Source of the DNA: Pseudofrankia saprophytica
GTDB lineage: Bacteria; Actinomycetota; Actinomycetes; Frankiales; Frankiaceae
NCBI RefSeq assembly: GCF_000235425.2
Contig: NZ_KI912266.1
Location: 2,121,460 to 2,185,459 of the forward strand
Length of the DNA: 64,000 bases
Reading direction: 5' to 3'
In this document: positions 40,662 to 49,800 of the stretch, in pieces
How positions within the stretch are numbered: position 1 is the first letter of the stretch
Layout: the number at the start of each line of letters is the position of its first letter
The notes under the pieces: model-generated
What the model was told of the DNA's origin: nothing
What the model saw: the letters and a program-made list of their open reading frames with translations, nothing else
The model's database searches: none
Position numbers and translations under genes: made by a program

Positions 40662-42197
40662 ATGACCGAGCTGTCGACGCAGTCCCCGCAGACCGAGGTC
40701 CAGCCGCCGGCCGAGATCCAGCCGCGGACCGAGGTCCAGTCGACGCCCCGACCGGTTCGACAGGGTCGCCCCGCCGCCACGATGATCGCGGTGGGTGACC
40801 ACGTGCAGGCTGACCGTGCCACGCTGGTCCTGGTAGTCGTCGGCATTGGTGCGCTCATGGTGTCGCTGTCGCAGTCGATGCTGATCCCCGTGCTCTCGAC
40901 GCTGCCCACCGAGCTGCACACCAGCGCCAGCACGGTGGAATGGCTGCTGACCTCGACCCTCCTGGTGGCCGCGGTGGCGGTGCCGGTGATGGGCCGGCTC
41001 GCCGACATGTTCGGCAAGCGCCTGTTGCTGCTGGTCGCGCTGGGCGCGCTGGTCGTCGGCTCGCTGATCGACGCCGTCACGGACAACATCCCGCTGCTGA
41101 TCGTGGGCCGCTGCTTCCAGGGCGCCTCGGTCGCCGCCGTCCCGCTCGGGATCAGCCTGCTCGCCGTGCTGCTGCCACGGGAGCGGGTGGCGACGGGAAT
41201 CGCCACGATCAGCGCGATGATGGGCGTCGGCGCGGCGGTCGCCCTGCCGCTCTCCGGCCTGATCGCCCAGCACCTCGGCTACCACGCCCTGTTCTGGCTC
41301 ATCGGCGGCGGCGGCGTCCTCACCTTCGCCGGCGTGCTCGGCTTCGTGCCGGAGGCGGCGCAGCGCAGCGGCGGCCGCATCGACCTCGTCGGCACCCTGC
41401 TGCTCGCCGCGGGGCTGATGGCGATCATGCTGCCGCTCGCCGAGACCGCCAACTGGGGCTGGGGCTCGCCCCGGGTGATCGGCCTGCTCGCGGCCGGCGC
41501 CGTGCTGCTGGTGGTGCTCGGCTGGGCGGAGCACCGGATCCGCCAGCCGCTCGTCGACATGAACTCGCTGCGTCGTCGGCCGCTGATCCTGACGAACCTC
41601 GCCTCGCTGCTGTTCGGCTTCGCGCTGTTCGCCTCCCTGCTCGGCACCGCGTCCTACGTCCAGGCGCCGGCGGAAAGTGGCTACGGCTTCGGCTCGTCGA
41701 TGCTCGTCGGCGGCCTGTGCGTGCTGCCGAGCGGCATCGGCATGCTGCTGCTCGCACCGGTCTCGGCGCGGATGGTCGCCTGGCGGGGGGCCGGGCAGAC
41801 GCTGGCCGCCGGCGCCGTGATCGTCGCGGCCGGGTGGATCGTGCGGATCCTCGCCACCGGCGCGCTGTGGGAGATCATCGTCGGCACGACCATCGTCGGG
41901 ATCGGGACCGGCGTCGGCTACGCCGCCATGCCCTCGCTCATCAACGCGTTCACGCCCCCGTCGGAGATCGCGGCGGCGAACGGCCTGAACTCCCTGTTCC
42001 GGGCGATCGGCAGCTCGCTGGCCAGCGCGATCGGTGGCAGCGTGCTGGCCGCCGAGACGGTGAGCCTGGGCGCGAGCACGCTGCCCTCGCTCACCGGCTA
42101 CCGGGTGCTGTTCGGCATCTGCGCCGCCGCGGGCGTCCTGGCCGCGGTCGCCGCGCTCGCGGTCCCGAACCGCCGCGTCGAGCGCGTCGAGGCCTGA
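40662..42197 (+). CDS. MFS drug/metabolite exporter, 14-TM type
   Basis: A 511-aa transporter of the DHA2 (14-helix) group. After a Pro/Gln-rich cytoplasmic lead the first helix begins near residue 50. Motif A is GRLADMFGKRLLLL, and the export motif region GASVAAVPLGISLLAVLLPR in helix 5 has the expected glycine/proline spacing. Helices continue to the C-terminus. ATG 40662 is preferred to an in-frame 40593 start, though the ribosome binding site is weak (GGGACC). Probably exports a toxic compound or metabolite. Confidence 0.92.
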   Translation: MTELSTQSPQTEVQPPAEIQPRTEVQSTPRPVRQGRPAATMIAVGDHVQADRATLVLVVVGIGALMVSLSQSMLIPVLSTLPTELHTSASTVEWLLTSTLLVAAVAVPVMGRLADMFGKRLLLLVALGALVVGSLIDAVTDNIPLLIVGRCFQGASVAAVPLGISLLAVLLPRERVATGIATISAMMGVGAAVALPLSGLIAQHLGYHALFWLIGGGGVLTFAGVLGFVPEAAQRSGGRIDLVGTLLLAAGLMAIMLPLAETANWGWGSPRVIGLLAAGAVLLVVLGWAEHRIRQPLVDMNSLRRRPLILTNLASLLFGFALFASLLGTASYVQAPAESGYGFGSSMLVGGLCVLPSGIGMLLLAPVSARMVAWRGAGQTLAAGAVIVAAGWIVRILATGALWEIIVGTTIVGIGTGVGYAAMPSLINAFTPPSEIAAANGLNSLFRAIGSSLASAIGGSVLAAETVSLGASTLPSLTGYRVLFGICAAAGVLAAVAALAVPNRRVERVEA

Positions 42198-42299
42198 GAG
42201 TCGAGGCCTGAGGTCGGGGCGGCGCCCTCGGCGGGGCCGCCGGGCGGTAATGGGCGAAATCCGGTCGACGAGGGCGCCCGGGTCTGTTCAGATCGGGAC

Positions 42300-43013
42300 G
42301 TGGAATCAGGGACGACGACGGCTGGCGCGCGGTTCACACTGGTTTTCGACGCGGATGACACGCTGTGGGAGAACAACCTGCACTTCGAGCGGGTGATCGA
42401 CGACTATCTGGACTGGCTGGCCCATCCGACGCTGGAGCGGGCCGCGCTGCGCGCGATGCTCAACGACGTCGAGCGGGCGAACGCGGCGGCGCACGGCTAC
42501 GGGAGCAAGGTCTTCCTGCGCAGCCTGCATGACCTGTTCGAGCGCCTGCGGGAGCGCCCGGTGGACTCCAGGGAACGCCTCGAGATCGCCGAGCTGGCGG
42601 CCGCGCTCCTGGACCATCGCGTCGAGCTGATGCCCGAGGTCGCCCAGACGCTACGTGAGCTTGGCGATCGACACGAGCTCGCGCTGCTCACCAAGGGCTC
42701 GCCGGAGGAACAGCAGGCCAAGATCGACGCCTCGGGCCTCGCGTCGTGTTTCGGGGTCGGCACCTACATCGTGGCCGAGAAGAACCTCGAGGCCTACGAG
42801 CTGCTGGCGCGCGAGCTGGCCCTGGACCCCGCGGCGACGTGGATGATCGGGAACTCGCCGAAGTCGGACATCCTGCCGGCCCGCGCCGCCGGGTGGGGAG
42901 CCGTCTTCATCCCGAACACGAACACCTGGGCGCTGGAACACGCGGAACTCGACTCCGCCGACCCGGGCGTGCTCCAGCTCCGGACGTTCGGCGAGCTGCT
43001 GCGCCACTTCTGA
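42300..43013 (+). CDS. HAD-family hydrolase
   Basis: A 237-aa haloacid-dehalogenase-superfamily phosphatase. Motif I is FDADDTLWENN (catalytic DxDxT), motif II LLTKGSPEEQQ, and motif IV MIGNSPKSDI. The helical cap between ~25 and 110 indicates subfamily I, close to YjjG-like nucleotidases. Start GTG 42300. It converges with the Roadblock gene, six bases from its stop. Confidence 0.92.
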   Translation: MESGTTTAGARFTLVFDADDTLWENNLHFERVIDDYLDWLAHPTLERAALRAMLNDVERANAAAHGYGSKVFLRSLHDLFERLRERPVDSRERLEIAELAAALLDHRVELMPEVAQTLRELGDRHELALLTKGSPEEQQAKIDASGLASCFGVGTYIVAEKNLEAYELLARELALDPAATWMIGNSPKSDILPARAAGWGAVFIPNTNTWALEHAELDSADPGVLQLRTFGELLRHF

Positions 43014-43019
43014 GCGGTC

Positions 43020-43385
43020 TCACGCGGCCAGCAGCTCGCCGAGCCGGTTGACGGCGGGCCGTGAGTGCAGGTGCAGCCGGTTCATGTCCAGCCCCTCGTC
43101 GCCCAGGACCACGAGCAGGTTGGTCTCGCGGACGGCATAGACCACGATGTGGCCACCCTCGCAGCGGGTGATCACCTCGCGCAGCTCGCCCATGCCGACC
43201 TCCGCGCCGGTGCTCTTGCCCAGGCCGAGGGCGACGGCGGCCATGGCGGCCAGTACCTCCGGACGCACGTCGCTCGCGTCGTGGGCGATCAGCAGGCCGT
43301 CTACCGACGCGACCGCGCTGTTCGTCACCCCGGTGACGTGCTCACGTAGCGTCGTGAGCTCCGCCAGAATGGTCTCGGTATTCAT
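43020..43385 (-). CDS. Roadblock/LC7-domain protein
   Basis: A 121-aa Roadblock protein: VASVDGLLIAHDASD, AAMAAVALGLGKSTG, and HIVVYAVRETNLLVVLGDEG. Bacterial Roadblock proteins act as regulators of small Ras-like GTPases (MglB type). Here, no GTPase is in the window. Downstream gene of a pair on this strand, 240 bp from the other Roadblock-like gene. Confidence 0.9.
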   Translation of the reverse strand: MNTETILAELTTLREHVTGVTNSAVASVDGLLIAHDASDVRPEVLAAMAAVALGLGKSTGAEVGMGELREVITRCEGGHIVVYAVRETNLLVVLGDEGLDMNRLHLHSRPAVNRLGELLAA

Positions 43386-43628
43386 TCGACGTACTCATCG
43401 CATTCCTAGTAGGGCCGCCCGGCGAGCGCCAGGTAATCGCTCGCCAAAGGCTAGGCCGACGCCGAGGGTGTTTTGGCGCGGCTCGCCGTGCCCCTCTCGC
43501 GCCGCGCTGGCCGCGATATTCGGGCAGACAGGTGAACCGAATCACCGACGGCTGGTGGAAACTTCCGGTCAAGCGACGGGAAGTGGTGCCGCGGCCTCGC
43601 GGGCCGGCGGGCCCTTACCTGACGGCCG

Positions 43629-43994
43629 TCAGACGCTCAGCTCACGTTCGATCGACCGGAGGTTGTGGCGGGCGAGCGCGAGGTTCGAGCGGGAGCGGTC
43701 CAGCGCCAGGTAGAGGAACAACCGGTTCTCCCCGCGGCTGAGGAGGCGGATGAGGTGGTACTGCCGGTCTAGGGTGATCAGGATGTCCTCGATCGCCTCG
43801 CGTATACCCAGGGCCTCCAGGGTCCTGGCCTTGGCGCGGACCACGTCGGTGTTGCCCGCAGCGGCGATCTCGAGGTTCAGCGTGCGCCCGCCGCCCGCCG
43901 CGCCGAGCATCATCCCGCTCTCGTAGTCGACCAGGGCCGCTCCGAGTGCCCCGTCGATCGCCATCGCTTCCTTGAGGGCGGTCTCGATGTCCAT
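43629..43994 (-). CDS. Roadblock-like protein, second copy
   Basis: A 121-aa protein of the same fold but low identity to its neighbour: GALGAALVDYESGMMLGAAG, LNLEIAAAGNTDVVRAKART, and LILITLDRQYHLIRLLSR-like strands ending NRLFLYLALDRSRSNLALAR. Start ATG 43994, divergent from the PATAN/DUF4388-like gene. Equal length of the two Roadblock proteins suggests an old duplication or a heterodimer. Confidence 0.82.
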   Translation of the reverse strand: MDIETALKEAMAIDGALGAALVDYESGMMLGAAGGGRTLNLEIAAAGNTDVVRAKARTLEALGIREAIEDILITLDRQYHLIRLLSRGENRLFLYLALDRSRSNLALARHNLRSIERELSV

Positions 43995-44184
43995 TTCGCT
44001 ACCTTCCGTCCCAGCGCAAGCCCGTGGTTGTGGTTAAATAGGGGCTGCTCTGAGGCAATTTTCCGGCGCTTGTGTGCTCGTTGGGTCAGTCGATAGCACT
44101 TGGTTACTGGTGACCATATCCTTTGCTTCGTCAACCTTGTTGTCGACCGACACGTTTGGGCAGGTGACATGACGGGGCTACTTC

Positions 44185-45072
44185 GTGACGGATAGTCGGC
44201 TGTTCCTCACCACTTTGTCTCGCCTCGGCGACGAAGAGTTCACGGGAACGCTTCGGGCCGAGGGCATCCGGGTCGGCGGCACGATCGTTCTTGATTCGGG
44301 TCTGGTCATCGCGGCCGAAACCGCCGCCGCGCCCGGCCTGGAACCGCTGCTGCTCCGCTCGGGTCGGATCTCCGGCGAGGACTGGACGGAGACCTTCGCC
44401 CAGGCCGCACCAGAGGGGCGCCTGCGCGCCGCGCTGGTGGAGCGTGGCCTGCTGGGAAGCGCCTCCGTGCAGGTGCTGACGCAGACCGCCGCCATGGACG
44501 CCGTGTTCGCGCTCGCGCTCGCCGAGGTCCACACCTGTCTGCCGGATCCGGCCGGGCCCAGCATGCCGCCACTCGTGCCCATCGTGCCCGGGATGGACGT
44601 CGGCCGAGTGGTGCGCGAGACGCGCCGCCGGCTGGACGTCGCGGCCGGCTGGCGCGAGCTGGGTCTGGACCCGTGGGTACGGCCGCACCCCACGGCCTCG
44701 GACCCGCCGATCGACGAGGGCCGGGCGGAGATCCTCACCCGTGTCAACGGCCGCCGGACGTGCCGGGACATCGCCTTCCTGCTCGGCCGAGGCCTGTACG
44801 CCGTCATGTCTGATCTCGGGCTGCTGCTCCAGGACGGCCAGATCGCCCTGCGACCGCCCGGGCCCGCCGCCGTCGCCAGCCCGCCTGGCCCAGCTCGGCC
44901 GGGCCGCGTGCCACCCCCGACCGCCGCGAGACGCTCGACCGCCGAGGACCGCCCTGGACTACCCCTCGAGTCCGCCGAATCCCTCGAGTCCGCCGAACCC
45001 ACGGACGCCGTGGACGCGGGCGCGCCCCGGCGTCGTCTCCTGCCCCGGTGGAACGCGCGCGGCCTCCCGTAG
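44185..45072 (+). CDS. DUF4388/PATAN-like protein
   Basis: About 295 aa from GTG 44185. The first ~95 residues (SRLGDEEFTGTLRAEGIRVG, GTIVLDSGLVIAAE, ALVERGLLGSASVQVLTQTA) match the PATAN/DUF4388 layout, which reads a stretch ending in AALVERGLL. Residues ~180-225 (EILTRVNGRRTCRDIAFLLG) look like a winged-helix. The tail is Pro/Glu-rich. PATAN proteins are associated with small-GTPase and Roadblock systems in bacteria; the two Roadblock genes opposite fit this. The 190-bp divergent spacer is AT-rich for this genome and carries a GGTTAC-TG-GTGACC dyad (44102-44115). Confidence 0.75.
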   Translation: MTDSRLFLTTLSRLGDEEFTGTLRAEGIRVGGTIVLDSGLVIAAETAAAPGLEPLLLRSGRISGEDWTETFAQAAPEGRLRAALVERGLLGSASVQVLTQTAAMDAVFALALAEVHTCLPDPAGPSMPPLVPIVPGMDVGRVVRETRRRLDVAAGWRELGLDPWVRPHPTASDPPIDEGRAEILTRVNGRRTCRDIAFLLGRGLYAVMSDLGLLLQDGQIALRPPGPAAVASPPGPARPGRVPPPTAARRSTAEDRPGLPLESAESLESAEPTDAVDAGAPRRRLLPRWNARGLP

Positions 45073-45334
45073 CCACGGCGCCGTGGGGGAGCGTGACGGA
45101 CGGTATCGGTCGTGGTCGTCGCCGCGTGATACTCGCTGGTCCCGCGTTCGAGGAGCCAGCTACCAGGGCAGGTGGTGCTAGCACGTCAATGGGCGCCTGA
45201 GCGTCGTCCGGCGGGCGACAGGCCGGCCGCGGCGGTGCCGCGCCCAGGTGATGCTCCGTCCGCTCCCGAACCGACCCGCCTCCCGCGGGCCGACACCTCG
45301 GGTGACGGAGTCGAACCACAGGAGGAGCGCCCCC

Positions 45335-46018
45335 ATGTCCACGTCCGACCACCTGCAGTCCATCCGCCTGCTGCATGACGCGATGCGGGTCGAGTACGGC
45401 AGGCTCGCCGCCGTCGCCCCGCGGCCGCGCGACGCCGAGCATGCCGCGCTCATCGAGGACCAGATCGCCCTGACGCTGCGGACGCTGCACCACCACCACA
45501 CGGCCGAGGACAGGCACTTCTGGCCGGTACTGCGCACTCGGGAGCCGGGCGCCGTCGCCGGGCTCGACCGGCTGGAGGCCCAGCACGCCGAGATCGACCC
45601 GCTGGTCACCATCGCCGGCGACACCACCATCCCGCTCGCCGAGCGCGCGGGCGCGCTCGCCGAGCTCCAGGTGCTGATCAACGCGCATCTCGACGAGGAG
45701 GAGGCGGTCGCCTTCCCGCTCATCCTCGAGCACCTCACGCTGGCCGAGTTCGAGGAGATCGACAAGGACGTCCAGGGGAGCTTCAACCGTCGCGACATCC
45801 CGGTCATCTACGGGTGGCTCGCGAGCGTGGCCGACGCCCCGACGCGTGCCGCCGTGCTGGCCACGGTTCCGTTCGTGCCACGGCTGCTGTTCAAGCTCAT
45901 CTGGGCGCCTGCCTACCAGCGTCGGTCCAACCGCCTCTACGCCGGAGCCGCGGCCGCGACCGCGACCGCGACCGCCGACGGGTCTCGCGAGCGGGCGGCC
46001 ACGAGCCGGATCGCGTGA
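45335..46018 (+). CDS. Hemerythrin-domain protein
   Basis: A 227-aa HHE-type protein: SIRLLHDAMRVEYGRLA, TLRTLHHHHTAEDRHFWPVL, RLEAQHAEIDPLV and LINAHLDEEEAVAFPLI give the paired H/E ligands of a di-iron centre. The C-terminal ~50 residues end in an Ala/Thr repeat. Start ATG 45335 follows AGGAGG. The 262-bp spacer before it holds a 10-bp palindrome GTGCTAGCAC (45175-45184). Likely oxygen, NO or iron sensing or storage. Confidence 0.9.
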   Translation: MSTSDHLQSIRLLHDAMRVEYGRLAAVAPRPRDAEHAALIEDQIALTLRTLHHHHTAEDRHFWPVLRTREPGAVAGLDRLEAQHAEIDPLVTIAGDTTIPLAERAGALAELQVLINAHLDEEEAVAFPLILEHLTLAEFEEIDKDVQGSFNRRDIPVIYGWLASVADAPTRAAVLATVPFVPRLLFKLIWAPAYQRRSNRLYAGAAAATATATADGSRERAATSRIA

Positions 46019-46079
46019 CCTGCCCGAAGCCCGAGGAGACCCCGCCTGGCCGCGTGGTGGACGAGCACGCCGACATTGT

Positions 46080-46098
46080 TCGTCGTCATTAACGACGA
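46080..46098. terminator. 7-bp stem hairpin after hemerythrin gene
   Basis: TCGTCGT-CATTA-ACGACGA, 61 bp after the stop codon, in an AT-richer patch. Possible terminator; could be an operator for the downstream HTH gene. Nothing else is recognisable in 46019-46305. Confidence 0.4.
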
Positions 46099-46305
46099 CC
46101 CGCCTCTTTCGTACGTTTCTCCCCTCATGTCGGGAGACCGGCCGTCACGACAATGAAGGCATAGCTATCCACGCGTCGACGGCGCGCCGACCCCGGTCCA
46201 CCGCGAGGCCTGGGGTTTCCGACCAGGGCGTCTCGGTGGTAACACCGTGGTCCCGCGTGTTCCCGATTGATCGGTTCGGGCGGTCCGGGCGGTATTGTTT
46301 GCTGT

Positions 46306-46881
46306 ATGACAAAGAGCGGGGAACGTCACCTTCGCGCGGTCCACGAGGACTGGCGCTCCGTCGCCACCGCGCTGGGGGCGCGAATGTCGACCCGGCGGGT
46401 CAGCCAGCAGGAACTGGCACTCGCGGCCGGAGTGTCGGTCGCGACGCTGCGGGTGCTCCAGCGCGGCAACAGCGGCCGGCGCGTACAGAACTCGACGTTG
46501 TCCGCGGTCTCGCGGGCGCTCGGGTGGCCCGACGATCACCTTGTCCGCATACTGCTCGGCGATCAGTACCCGGGACCGGCCACCAGCGAGGGGACCCACC
46601 CCGGTGATCCGTCGGCGCCACCCGGCCCGGCGGCCCCGACCGCCGGGCCGGCCGATGAGACGTACGCGGATCGCCCGGCGGGCGAGCCTCCCTCGAGCGT
46701 TCCCGAAACCGGCCCCGCCGCGGCGGAACCATCGGTCGGCGAACGCACGACTCCCCGGGTCGTGGTGACCCGGCAGCCGGCCGGCACCGCCCCGGCCGAC
46801 CTTCCCGAACAGATCCTGCTGACCCTGCGCCGCATCGAGCGGCGGGTCGAGGACATAGCCCGGCACCTCGTGCGGGCCTGA
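46306..46881 (+). CDS. XRE-like helix-turn-helix protein
   Basis: A 191-aa protein. Residues ~20-75 form an XRE-type DNA-binding domain: VSQQELALAAGVSVATLRVL, NSTLSAVSRALGWP. A Pro/Ala/Gly-rich linker and a short C-terminal amphipathic helix (ILLTLRRIERRVEDIARHL) suited to self-association follow. ATG 46306 is chosen, the ribosome binding site is weak. It ends 16 bp from the convergent stop of the 1303-aa gene. Target unknown. Confidence 0.85.
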   Translation: MTKSGERHLRAVHEDWRSVATALGARMSTRRVSQQELALAAGVSVATLRVLQRGNSGRRVQNSTLSAVSRALGWPDDHLVRILLGDQYPGPATSEGTHPGDPSAPPGPAAPTAGPADETYADRPAGEPPSSVPETGPAAAEPSVGERTTPRVVVTRQPAGTAPADLPEQILLTLRRIERRVEDIARHLVRA

Positions 46882-46897
46882 GATCGGCCGGCCCGAG

Positions 46898-49800
46898 CTA
46901 TCGGGCCGGCCGAGCCAGCGGGGTGGTGAGTAGGCGGGCGGCGGCGTGGGCCTGAGTGATGGCGATGCGCCAGGCGGCGCCGACGACCGAGCCGACCGAC
47001 TCCGGCGACGGCCACAGCAGGCAGGCGGGCGGAAGGCAGATCCGGTAGGTGAGCGTTCCCGTCTTCTCGTGCGCGATCCAGGCGCCGCAGGTCGCCATCG
47101 GGGGGAGGCCACCCACCGCGGTGAGCTCGGCGTCGCCCGCCTGCCGCTCGGCGGCGTCCGGGTCGCCGAGGCCACCGGGACGGCCGGACTGGGCCAGCCG
47201 GGCCAGGCCAGCGGTCGACGTGACGCCGGGGTCGAGGTGGACGTCGAGAACCATCACGCCCGAGCCGTAGAACGGGTGGTCGCTGGGGTAGGGCGGGGCG
47301 AGGCGGGCGACGGCGCCGCGCGCCCGCCGTCCAAGCCCCAGCTCCCCGGCGAGCGCCAGCCCGACGTCGGTCTCGGTCTCCGTCTCGGAGCCGAACCCGA
47401 GGCTCGCGTCGGGACCTGTGCCCGACCCGCCCTCCTGGATCGACCAGGTCGAGGGGTCGGCGTCACCGCCCGGTCCGGAAAGCTGCCGCGCCCCGGGGGC
47501 GCTGGGCTCCGTCAGCACGTTCGGTTCGGCGAGCACGAGAAAACCGGCGCCCTCCCCGTCGTCCGCGATCAGGCCGTCGAACAGCAGCCGGTCGAGGGCG
47601 TCGCGGACGTGACCGTCCCCGAACGCGTTCCCCAGATGGCCGGGCACCGTCAGCGGCGGGGCGCCCGACGGGCTCAGCTCGAAGGCGACGGTCAGGTCGG
47701 GCAGCCAGGTCCGGCTGCCGGACGTCAGCGCGGTGAGCAGCAGCGCCAGCGACCCGCGCAGGTCATCGAGCCCGGCGTCGATCCGGGTGAGCATCCGAGG
47801 CCGGTCCGGCGCGCTGGTCGGCTGCGCGAGCCGCGGCCAGCTCATCAGCTCCTCGTGCACCGGTGGCGTGTACGGCCGCGCCAGCTCGACGATGACCACC
47901 TCCCCCGCCTCCTCGCCCGCTTCGGCGGAGGCGGAGACGGAGATGCCGCCTGAGGACAGAGCCCCCTCGGCCGGCAGAGCCCCTTCGGTAGGCAGAGCGC
48001 CTTCGGCCGACAGATCGCCTTCCGAAGACGGAGCGCCTTCAGAGAACGGAGCGCCCTCCGAGGACGGAGCGCCTTCCGAGGACAGCGCCCCTCGCGTGGA
48101 CGGATCGGCGGCGCGGTCGGCGACGCGGGCCGTGAGCGTGAGCCCGGACGGGTAGTCGAGCACGGCGCGAAACGCGCCGAACAGCGACGGCAGCCCGGCG
48201 GCCAGCTCGACCGCGGATCGCCCGTCCGTCAACGGCGCCACGGGCGAGTCGGCGAGGCCGACGAAGACGATCCACTGCTGGAGACGCAGCAGCTTCCCCA
48301 GCGCCGCGGCCAGCTCGTCGGGATGCTCGCCGAGCAGCGTCTCCGGGAAGAACCAGGTGGTCAGGCACGGGGTGTCGGCCGCGTCCAGGCCCCAGCCACC
48401 GACCACGGTGAGATCGTCGACCGCCGCCTCGGTGAGCAGGGACCGGTTGCGGTCGTTGCACCAGGCGGCCCGGTCGTCGACGTCGCCGGGCAGATAGTCG
48501 AGGTAGGTCCGCGCCCGCACCCCGGGCCCGAGCTCGGGGTGCTCGGTCACGAGCAGCTCGCCGCGGCCGCGCGCCGCGGGGCCGGACGGGTCGAACGTGC
48601 GGGTCCACCACTCGACGGTGAGCGCGCGGCCGGGCTGGTGGCTGATGACGCGGTGCGGCGGAGCCATCAGCCCCGTCAGCGCGACCGGAAGCACCAGCGG
48701 GCGTACCTGGGCGGCCGGGATGGTCTCGCGGGCCCGGTCCCGGATGTCGGGCAGCACGTCGAACAGCACGTCGCGGCTGGGGCGGGGACCACTCGTCGGG
48801 TGCGCCGAGGCGGCCGCGACGGTGCCGTGCCCCGGGCCGCCGAGCCGGGTGAGCTCGACGGCCGCCTCGGCGGCGCGGACCAGTTGGTCGATCGCCACGA
48901 GCCGCGCCCAGATCCGGTCGGGCGTCCAGGCCATCGGCCCGACGTGGATCCTGGCGACGGCCTCGACGATGCCGGTCGCCGGGTCGAGTACCAGCGCCGA
49001 GCGGCCGTCCTCGGCGTTGCGGCGGGCGAGCAGCCGCAGCAGGTCGGGGGTCGCCCGCACGCCGCTGGCCACCTCGGTCGAGATGCGCAGCGAGCCGGCG
49101 CGCCGGCCGTCGGGCACGGGCCGCGGCGTCACCCGGACGCGTTGGCGCCCGCGGTGCGGCCACCAGTCGAAACCGGCGTCGTCCAGCACCGACCATTCGA
49201 TGTCCGGGCCGACCAGCCCGGAGTAGAGCGTGTCCAGCACGAGCGCCGGCTCGTCGCCGCCGACGATGCTCGCCGCGAACGCGAGCCCGGCCGGCTGCCG
49301 GGAGGCCGGGCCGACCGGGCGACGGTCGAACCGGACGAGCTCCTCGTCCGGGAGAAGCAGCCGGCGGGCGAGCAGCGAGGCGCCGGCGGCGGCCAGCAGG
49401 ATCTCGCGCAGCAGCCCCTGGGCGGTCAGCTGGTCGGCGGCCGCGAGCGCGTTCGGCAGGAAGAGCTGCCAGGTGGGCTGGTCACCCTGCATGGCCCAGG
49501 CGCCGATGCCGTGCGCACCGCCCGGGTCGACCACGTCCTGGCGGTTGAGCGCGGCCAGCAGCCCCGTGAGGTCGTCGCCAGGGCGCAGGTGCACCGGTGT
49601 CCGCATGCTGATGACGAGGCCCTCGCCGGCCAGGGGATGCGGATCCTGCCGGCTGGCCCGCACGACGCTCGTCAGCGAGCCCGCCGTCTCCCGCGTGGTC
49701 ACGACCTCCACGGGACGGTCGTCCGGGGCCTGGAACGGCCCCCAGCCGAACGGCACCTCGCAGCGGAAGCCGCGCCCGTCACCCGAGCCCCAGACCGGGC

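Noticed and set aside
47952..48095. CRISPR array
   Set aside because: The repeated 18-bp units are contiguous, in frame and code for a linker; there are no unique spacers and no cas genes in the window.
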